Source: a virus. Taken from it: a DNA stretch of 52,701 nucleotides. Below are positions 47,706 through 52,701 of the stretch, in pieces. The translations under genes were made by a program, and so were the position numbers. The stretch spans positions 1 through 52,701 of IMG/VR virus record IMGVR_UViG_3300042465_005662, one strand, 5' to 3'. The notes under the pieces are model-generated. The model worked only from the letters and a program-made list of their open reading frames with translations, did no database searches and had not been told where the DNA came from. Numbering within the stretch: position 1 is the stretch's first letter; each line of letters opens with the position of its first letter.

Positions 47706-48385
47706 CAGTATCCTTCTCTGTACGTGGGCACAGCAAAGTAACTGGAACGCTCGCGGTCTTCTGCTGCCGCCCGGGCAAACTCTTCCTCGTAGTACTGCTT
47801 GAGGATTTGAATCCTGTCAGGAGCCTTCTTGATGGCCAGATAGTAGGCAAGGCCTGCAATCAGGCAAGGCAAGAAGCGGAAGGAGATGTCCGCCGTGTTC
47901 GTAAATGCTCCAGTCTCCTGGATGCGACGAATGGCGTAGTAGCGGAAAATGTATTCTTGCGTGGCGTCCGGAGCAGGGTACAAGAACAGCTTGGCGGGGA
48001 CCGTGCGCTGAACGTAGAACTGTGCAGGGCGCGACGGGGTGTATTTGTTGGGCACATGCAGGTACTCGGCACTGCCAATTCGGTCGATCGTGATGTCCTG
48101 CTGGTTGGAGGTTCCAGCATTGGTACGGATAACCGCGGACAGCGCGTCCACAGTGTCCGCGGGCAGGTCGTACTCGTGCACGTTGGCCGTCAGGATCACT
48201 TGGCGCTGCTCGATCGTCCACAGATTCAGGCCACGGTTGGCCCACTCTGCAAACATCAAATTCAGCGATCGCTGTGCTGTCCGAGCGTCGTAGCCGTCAC
48301 GAACCTGGAGACCGCAGCGCTCATACGCTTCGAGGATGATCTCATCGAAGTCCAGGTTGTAAGCGGAGACGCCGGAAGTGGTCAT
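47705..48385 (-). CDS. Head-tail connector, P22 gp4-like (226 aa)
   Basis: The pattern NLDFDEIILEAYERCGLQVR, TAQRSLNLMFAEWANRGLNL and NVHEYDLPADTVDALSAVI is characteristic of the P22 tail-accessory/adaptor family that binds below the portal. The length is usual. It is placed correctly between head genes and tail genes in transcription order. Confidence 0.75.
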   Translation of the reverse strand: MTTSGVSAYNLDFDEIILEAYERCGLQVRDGYDARTAQRSLNLMFAEWANRGLNLWTIEQRQVILTANVHEYDLPADTVDALSAVIRTNAGTSNQQDITIDRIGSAEYLHVPNKYTPSRPAQFYVQRTVPAKLFLYPAPDATQEYIFRYYAIRRIQETGAFTNTADISFRFLPCLIAGLAYYLAIKKAPDRIQILKQYYEEEFARAAAEDRERSSYFAVPTYREGY

Positions 48386-48388
48386 GGC

Positions 48389-48586
48389 TTAGTAGATTCG
48401 GGCAGAACGGGCGCGCGCAGCACCTACACCGCGAACTTGCACACGGTCACCAGTGACCGACTTCTTGACGTTTTGCGTCAGGGTCGTGGCTGTGGGGCCT
48501 GCTGCATCGGAGCCCGAAGCGCTGATCTGGCCACCCTTAGGTACATTCTTCATTGCCACATTGCCCTTGGCTTTGCTTGATTTCAT
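48389..48586 (-). CDS. 65-aa basic protein, neck region
   Basis: ATG 48586 is preceded by GAAAGGCGG, a better SD than that of the longer ATG at 48604. The product (MKSSKAKGNVAMKNVPKGGQ...) is Lys/Ala/Gly-rich and basic. One of five small basic proteins in the late region; function unknown. Confidence 0.6.
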   Translation of the reverse strand: MKSSKAKGNVAMKNVPKGGQISASGSDAAGPTATTLTQNVKKSVTGDRVQVRGVGAARARSARIY

Positions 48587-48609
48587 AGCGTTACCGCCTT
48601 TCATGGTTG

Positions 48610-48855
48610 TTACTTGCCAGCGGCGTCATACGCCCGGATGGCATCAATCTTACGCTCGATCCTGTCAAAACGATCCAACAATTGCTGCATATCGGCGCGA
48701 AATTCTGAGCGGGTGATGTGGTCGCGTGCCACTTCCTCTCGAGTCTTGTTCAGCAAGATGCTGATGCGACCAAGCTCGGCAAACTTTTCCCTAATCACGA
48801 ACCCCAGCAATGCAACGATTGCCGTGAGAACGATGTTCCAGACCATCATCTCCAT
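48610..48855 (-). CDS. Single-TM coiled-coil protein (81 aa)
   Basis: An N-terminal TM helix (about 5-22, WNIVLTAIVALLGFVI) followed by a long amphipathic coiled coil (about 35-75, LLNKTREEVARDHITRSEFR). Resembles small phage membrane proteins of the holin or inner-spanin size class, though it lies away from the lysis cassette. ATG 48855 has a weak SD; ATGs at 48849 or 48846 are alternatives. Confidence 0.55.
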   Translation of the reverse strand: MEMMVWNIVLTAIVALLGFVIREKFAELGRISILLNKTREEVARDHITRSEFRADMQQLLDRFDRIERKIDAIRAYDAAGK

Positions 48856-48858
48856 GAC

Positions 48859-49119
48859 TCAGCACTTCCATGCCCGCAGGCTCTTGTTAATACGGCTGTC
48901 CGGATCTTTGGCTGTCTTCTCGCTTGTCAGCTTGCTTTTCATGCCCTCCATCCGAGCACAAAAGGACGCCTTGCGTCCTTTTGCTTCTTTGCTCTTGGGG
49001 GCTGGCGCAGGCGGCTTCAGGTTCATGCCCTGAGCCTTTGCGGAGGCCCGGCCCTTGGCGTTCAAGCCGCCTTTAGGGTTCTTGCCTTCCTTGCGTTGCC
49101 AAGCAGGAGAAGTCGCCAT
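48859..49119 (-). CDS. DUF6321-like basic phage protein (86 aa)
   Basis: The start MATSPAWQRKEGKNPKGGLN, the RKASFCARMEGMKSKLTSEK core and AKDPDSRINKSLRAWKC end match the DUF6321 pattern known from many aquatic phages. Very basic; probably binds DNA or an acidic virion component. Function unknown. Confidence 0.75.
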   Translation of the reverse strand: MATSPAWQRKEGKNPKGGLNAKGRASAKAQGMNLKPPAPAPKSKEAKGRKASFCARMEGMKSKLTSEKTAKDPDSRINKSLRAWKC

Positions 49120-49121
49120 GA

Positions 49122-49307
49122 TCAGTACATCTTGCAGGGCTTGTTACGGGCTTCACCCACGCCACGCGGGGACGGAGAAGCGTAGGGCTTCTGGTAGTCC
49201 TTGCGTGCGGTTTGCTTAGGACCGCCCTTGGACATGTCCTGCTTTTGAGCACCGGGCTGAACTTCGCCTTGGTACTGGTCGTCTGCCATTTTTGCTGCTC
49301 GTCCCAT
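49122..49307 (-). CDS. 61-aa phage protein, late region
   Basis: ATG 49307 has a strong AAGGAGTCC site. Product MGRAAKMADDQYQGEVQPGA... is polar and basic with a KPYASPSPRGVGEARNKPCK end. Type common beside DUF6321 genes; function unknown. Confidence 0.65.
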   Translation of the reverse strand: MGRAAKMADDQYQGEVQPGAQKQDMSKGGPKQTARKDYQKPYASPSPRGVGEARNKPCKMY

Positions 49308-49317
49308 GATGGACTCC

Positions 49318-49788
49318 TTATCCGTAGAAGATGGTTGTGTGCATGTCGGCAGGGAGAAACACGCGAATGCCGTTGCGCGCAACGATGCCGTCCGCAGGGA
49401 CAACAATGGTGTAGGCGGTTGCATTGGAAGCATCTGCTTGCATCAGCACGCTGTACCATACCGTCACGTTACCGCTTGCCGCGCCACTGTTTGCCACAGT
49501 GACCGTAAATGTGTCAGTGCCTGTGACAGTCACCTGATAGGGATTGTCTGCCAAGTCCCAATCCAAGTACGCCCAGTCCCCTGTTTTTAGACCGTGATTT
49601 GCGGAAGTGATCGTAGCGGTAGTGGTGGTACGAGCATAAGTGCCCGCGGCAGAAACGTCATCCACAAACGTGGTGTACCCTGTGGCACCGGTAAACGGGA
49701 AAATTACCGCGCCTTTTAGTCGCACGCGCCCGCCGATTATCAAACCGGAAACGGAGGCGTGCTTCGATCGTACGTCAAACTGAAACAT
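49318..49788 (-). CDS. 156-aa virion structural protein
   Basis: A beta-rich protein (RSKHASVSGLIIGGRVRLKG ... PADMHTTIFYG) with a central SANHGLKTGDWAYLDW and DTFTVTVANSGAASGNVTVW domain that resembles small Ig-like inserts in other virion proteins here. ATG 49788 follows AGGAG; an upstream TTG at 49794 is less likely. Confidence 0.65.
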   Translation of the reverse strand: MFQFDVRSKHASVSGLIIGGRVRLKGAVIFPFTGATGYTTFVDDVSAAGTYARTTTTATITSANHGLKTGDWAYLDWDLADNPYQVTVTGTDTFTVTVANSGAASGNVTVWYSVLMQADASNATAYTIVVPADGIVARNGIRVFLPADMHTTIFYG

Positions 49789-49831
49789 AATCAATCTCCT
49801 TTAAAACAGGGGCCGAAGCCCCCGAGATCAA

Positions 49832-50350
49832 TTAGGCAGTGCGTGTGAACACGTATGCGGTGGCGCTGGAGAACATGATGGTGAATCGTGCCAGACCGGT
49901 TACACCGGAGGCGACGGTCAAGTCACCAAAACTACCAGCAGTGTCCACGGCAGCGGACGACAAGACGCCGTTGACTGCAACAGCAATCGTCACGGTGTTT
50001 GCACCAGCGGTGTTGTCCACGTACAGGTCCAGCACGGTGCCTTGAGTTGCACCCAGGGCTGCGCCCAGCAAAGTGCCTGTAGGCAAAGTGATGGTGGTGG
50101 CGGCTGCCGAAGTGGAAGTGATGTAGCCGGTGGCAACCTGTGCAGCAGTCGCTGTAGCAGTAGCGTTGATCGCAGCTTTTGTGGGGTGGTTCTGGTCAGT
50201 AAAAACCAGGTTGGTGGTTGTCAGGTCAGTGACACTGGTGGCTGTGCCAAAAGTAGCGTCAACAGTGACAGCGCCTGTGGTAGGGCTGACGGTGACAGAT
50301 TGAAAACCGTTCTGCGAACGAACTGGGCCATTGAACGTGGTGCTTGCCAT
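49832..50350 (-). CDS. Head decoration/fibre-like structural protein (172 aa)
   Basis: A Thr/Ala/Val-rich beta protein (VRSQNGFQSVTVSPTTGAVT ... AYVFTRTA) of a type found just after capsid genes in aquatic phages. Probably a head decoration protein. Start ATG 50350 behind GAGGAAATC. Confidence 0.6.
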   Translation of the reverse strand: MASTTFNGPVRSQNGFQSVTVSPTTGAVTVDATFGTATSVTDLTTTNLVFTDQNHPTKAAINATATATAAQVATGYITSTSAAATTITLPTGTLLGAALGATQGTVLDLYVDNTAGANTVTIAVAVNGVLSSAAVDTAGSFGDLTVASGVTGLARFTIMFSSATAYVFTRTA

Positions 50351-50454
50351 GATGATTTCCTCACATGCGATAAGGCGTATCTGTCTGCATGTCGTCAGCC
50401 GGGACTGTCAGATACACCGGAAAACCCCGGAATGAGGCCAATATACACCAAAAG
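50351..50454. other. Non-coding gap after the capsid gene
   Basis: About 100 bp with no gene, between the decoration-type gene and the capsid terminator. A weak TATATT box appears leftward near 50440. It may contain a secondary promoter for the downstream late genes, but nothing strong is seen. Confidence 0.3.
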
Positions 50455-50479
50455 AAAAGGGCCCACAAGGGGCCCTTTT
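50455..50479 (-). terminator. Rho-independent terminator after the capsid gene
   Basis: A perfect 10-bp stem AAAAGGGCCC/GGGCCCTTTT (50455-50464/50470-50479) with a 5-nt loop lies 17 nt past the capsid stop codon. With T runs on both strands it would limit read-through and set a high capsid-to-downstream ratio. Confidence 0.8.
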
Positions 50480-50495
50480 CATGTTTTCCGACCGC

Positions 50496-51410
50496 TTACG
50501 CAGCGCCAGGAGAACCGTAGATACCACGTGGGTCAGACCAGCCGAAGCTGTAACGCTCACGGGCCTTGTAACGCACGTTACCGGTGTCGAAGTCGCCTTC
50601 GAAAGCGGTCTTGATGGGCGAACGGTTGAACATCTTCAGGCCGTTAGGCGCGTCGGTGATCAGGAACCATGCATCCACGTCGGTCAGGTAGTGGTTGACA
50701 GCGTAACCTTCGGGAATCAAGCCCATGGACTTGATCGCGTTGATATCGTTGTCAGCAGTGCCAGTGCGCAAAGTGCTCTTCATCAGGCGCTCTGCAGTGA
50801 ACTGCAGTTCCTTAGGAACGATCATCTTGCGTGCTGTCAAGGCAACCTTCAGGCCACGTTCGTCCGTGAACGCCGCGATGTCGATGATGCCTTGCTCGAG
50901 GGATGTCTCGTTCAAGTCAGCAGCAACCAAGGGGCGGTTCGCGAAGTTAGGACCCAAGGCAGTGGGGTGAGCAGTAGACATCAAAGCCACGCCGTCACCA
51001 CCAGCGTATTGACCGCCGGTGAAGCCATTGTTCAACACGGAAGCAGCTTTAACTTGCTTGGTGTTGGCCATGGAACGAGCCAGAGCCTTGGTGTAACGAG
51101 CAGACAGACGGTCGTAGAGGTTGTCCTCGACGGCTTCTTCTGTCAGCGCGAACGCCATAGCGATGGTTTCGTGGGTGTAGCGAGCAGTGAACGATTCCAA
51201 AGCGGTGTCGTATGCCAAGCCAGCACCTTCGGTCTTCACCGGAGCGGAGCCGAAGCCAGTCAACATCACCTCTTCTTCGAACGCACGATCAGATGTCTCG
51301 GTAGAGAAAATCTCTTCGTGTTCGTTCTCGTAGCGCTTGTACTCAATACCGAACAGGGCGTTCAGGCCCGGCTCAAGTTCTTTAACGAGTTGGGAACGGG
51401 TAATAGCCAT
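50496..51410 (-). CDS. Major capsid protein, Mu gpT-like HK97 fold
   Basis: A 304-aa protein of the Mu gpT-like major head subunit family, of the usual length. Characteristic segments are GLNALFGIEYKRYENEHEEI, MAFALTEEAVEDNLYDRLSA, RYTKALARSMANTKQVKAAS, the loop GGDGVALMSTAHPTALGPNF and MIVPKELQFTAERLMKSTLR. It forms the icosahedral shell. Start ATG 51410 has GGAG in the end of the previous gene. A strong terminator follows. Confidence 0.85.
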   Translation of the reverse strand: MAITRSQLVKELEPGLNALFGIEYKRYENEHEEIFSTETSDRAFEEEVMLTGFGSAPVKTEGAGLAYDTALESFTARYTHETIAMAFALTEEAVEDNLYDRLSARYTKALARSMANTKQVKAASVLNNGFTGGQYAGGDGVALMSTAHPTALGPNFANRPLVAADLNETSLEQGIIDIAAFTDERGLKVALTARKMIVPKELQFTAERLMKSTLRTGTADNDINAIKSMGLIPEGYAVNHYLTDVDAWFLITDAPNGLKMFNRSPIKTAFEGDFDTGNVRYKARERYSFGWSDPRGIYGSPGAA

Positions 51411-51412
51411 GA

Positions 51413-52000
51413 TTATGCTCCGTCAGCTGCAACACCGACGCTACCGTACTGGTGTTGATTGAGTTTAACAACGACCACTGCATAGTTGCCCAACTCATTG
51501 TCAGGAACAGCATAGAGGCCAACGATCTTGAAAGTCAGGGCCTGGGTCTTGGCAATTGTGGACGAGTCCAAAGTGCCATTAGAGATGCCGTTGACTGTGC
51601 TACCAGTAGTAGAAGCGGTTGGGTCAGCGTTCTTGCCGATGTCGGCCTGAACAATGTCCTCATCAGCTTGAACCAGGAACAACTGGGAAGGATCGTCCAA
51701 AACTTCGCAATAGATTGCGCCGATTTCGACGTTGATGCTACCGGGGTAGTAGTTCTTCCAAGTCGGCTTGTTGGCACGAGTTGGGTCGTTGTACTGGCAG
51801 CCGTTGAACACGCCGGTGGGGGCAGTGTGCGTGGATGCATCGTACTTAATGATGTAACCATCAAACAGAACGACGAGGTCGCCCTGGAAAATGGCTCCGG
51901 CCTGGTTGTCGGCGATCTCGTAACCGTATTGCTTTTGTGCACCGGTAGCAGAGAGGTTACCCGACGGACGCAGACCAAAAGGCTTGTTGATGTTTGCCAT
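51413..52000 (-). CDS. 195-aa head-associated protein
   Basis: The opening MANINKPFGLRPSGNLSATG, the QYGYEIADNQAGAIFQGDLV core and the beta-rich body match a protein that precedes the major capsid gene in many phages. Probably a decoration or minor head protein. Start ATG 52000 with AGGAG. Confidence 0.65.
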   Translation of the reverse strand: MANINKPFGLRPSGNLSATGAQKQYGYEIADNQAGAIFQGDLVVLFDGYIIKYDASTHTAPTGVFNGCQYNDPTRANKPTWKNYYPGSINVEIGAIYCEVLDDPSQLFLVQADEDIVQADIGKNADPTASTTGSTVNGISNGTLDSSTIAKTQALTFKIVGLYAVPDNELGNYAVVVVKLNQHQYGSVGVAADGA

Positions 52001-52026
52001 TTGAATCTCCTACAGGATTGAAGTTA

Positions 52027-52506
52027 TCAGCCTTGCGGCTGACGGAATGTTGTGCGCGAGCTCCGGTCAGGTGACTGGATTCGCATTGAAGAGTGAGCGT
52101 TCTCACGCATCATCTCGTTGTCCACAGCATGCAACTGTTCCTGTGCCCTCTGGCGGAAATAGGCGTTCCGTTCCTCAACAGTCTCGTCGGGAATCTTGGC
52201 AAGCAAGAGTCCACCAACAGAGATCACGCCAGCATGTTTGCCGTCGTCCATCGTGGGCAGTGTCGCGCGGTATTCCTCAGGAATATTTTCGGGGCGAACG
52301 AGTTCGTATCCCTCACGCAGCTTGCTGTACACGTTCTGGTTGTCGAGAGTGCCGTTGATTTCGGAACGAATCCAACGGTACTTGAATCCTTCGGGGGCAG
52401 GTGGTGCATCCAAGCGCGAAGGTGGACGCCATGGCTTGCGACGAGATTCTTTGTCCCGGCTTTCGGCGGAACGGCTGGCTCGATCGATAGTTAGTTTTTC
52501 GCTCAT
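52027..52506 (-). CDS. 159-aa conserved head-region protein
   Basis: The charged N-terminus (DRASRSAESRDKESRRKPWR) and RWIRSEINGTLDNQNVYSKL, VGGLLLAKIPDETVEERNAY segments are recognised in proteins encoded just upstream of capsid genes in environmental phages. Function unknown, perhaps an assembly protein. Start ATG 52506 behind AAGGAG. Confidence 0.65.
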   Translation of the reverse strand: MSEKLTIDRASRSAESRDKESRRKPWRPPSRLDAPPAPEGFKYRWIRSEINGTLDNQNVYSKLREGYELVRPENIPEEYRATLPTMDDGKHAGVISVGGLLLAKIPDETVEERNAYFRQRAQEQLHAVDNEMMRENAHSSMRIQSPDRSSRTTFRQPQG

Positions 52507-52509
52507 GAC

Positions 52510-52701
52510 TTACTCCTTTACGTACTTGGCATACTCTTCGAGAGGTACACCCAGCTTCTTTGCAATAGCAACCTGACTCGGCGATAACCGGACAGTTCGG
52601 CGCGCACTATTTATTCCGGAACTCCGGGATGCAGGGGCAACAGCAGGCGCGGAACGCTGTTGTCTGGAGGATTGGTTAGACGATTGCTCGCCCGCGAACT
52701 T
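52510..52701 (-). CDS. Partial protein with IAKKLGVPLEEYAK C-terminus
   Basis: The 3' end of a leftward gene cut by the window edge; 63 residues and a TAA stop at 52510-52512 are visible. A Ser/Gln-rich segment (SSNQSSRQQRSAPAV) is followed by RTVRLSPSQVAIAKKLGVPL and EEYAKYVKE. The gene order suggests a scaffold- or protease-type head protein, but the visible part cannot decide. The final motif echoes residues 56-75 of the protein at 10743-11327. Confidence 0.7.
   Translation of the reverse strand, partial: KFAGEQSSNQSSRQQRSAPAVAPASRSSGINSARRTVRLSPSQVAIAKKLGVPLEEYAKYVKE

Noticed and set aside
1-52701. tRNA genes, CRISPR arrays, insertion sequences, integrase and attachment sites
   Set aside because: None recognised by eye; a dedicated tRNA search was not possible, so a cryptic tRNA cannot be excluded.

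Overview
The window is a dense, almost entirely coding bacteriophage genome segment of about 52.7 kb. Both edges cut genes (partial leftward CDSs at 1-200 and 52510-52701), so it is one piece of a larger, possibly circularly permuted genome. The virion genes point to a short-tailed (podovirus-like) phage of a Gram-negative bacterium: a Mu gpT-like HK97-fold capsid protein, head-tail adaptors, a P22 gp10-like tail protein, a GH24 endolysin with a three-TM holin-like protein, and four very large low-complexity virion proteins. No integrase, phage RNA polymerase, large terminase, portal gene or tRNA was recognised. Large terminase and portal probably lie off the right edge. The host cannot be named from the sequence; the fairly GC-rich composition and strong Shine-Dalgarno sites fit a proteobacterium.

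Layout. (1) 1-3996, leftward: a 71-aa protein, small terminase subunit, PD-(D/E)XK nuclease, a 72-aa protein, a gp88-like Cys-rich protein, a 21-codon hydrophobic micro-ORF, a DUF932 protein and a cut gene. Between DUF932 and the cut gene is a palindrome-rich non-coding stretch (201-531) holding a perfect canonical ParB-type parS sequence. (2) 3997-4382: AT-rich divergent control region. (3) 4383-12295, rightward: about 24 small genes, sixteen of whose junctions are 4-base ATGA overlaps, including an XRE-type HTH protein, an HNH-like endonuclease and a DUF6378 protein. It ends in a perfect bidirectional terminator. (4) 12317-19168, leftward: the replication block, with two conserved small proteins, a candidate ssDNA-binding protein, a TOTE-type archaeo-eukaryotic primase, a UvrD-like SF1 helicase and a family A DNA polymerase with Leu at the position equivalent to E. 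coli Phe762. (5) 19256-21447, rightward: an SNF2-type SF2 helicase and a RecB/MGME1-like exonuclease. (6) 21462-52701, leftward: the late genes. In transcription order these are capsid and its upstream partners, small basic proteins, adaptors, tail fibres with an S74 self-cleaving chaperone, a polyglycine-rich adhesin, the lysis cassette, the tail protein, and the giant internal/ejection-type proteins.

How it works together. Early genes are driven from several modules that share one design: a sigma70-like promoter, a hairpin at the very start of the transcript, then a near-identical GAAAGGATAG(A/C)G Shine-Dalgarno leader. The replication block encodes polymerase, primase, two helicases and a nuclease, but no DnaB-type helicase is seen. 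The most unusual features are the host-type parS site, the repeated promoter/hairpin/SD module, the SD-encoded C-terminal tags of the rightward operon, the Leu-type polymerase beside a TOTE-type primase, and two clusters of tiny lysine-rich proteins embedded among the virion genes.
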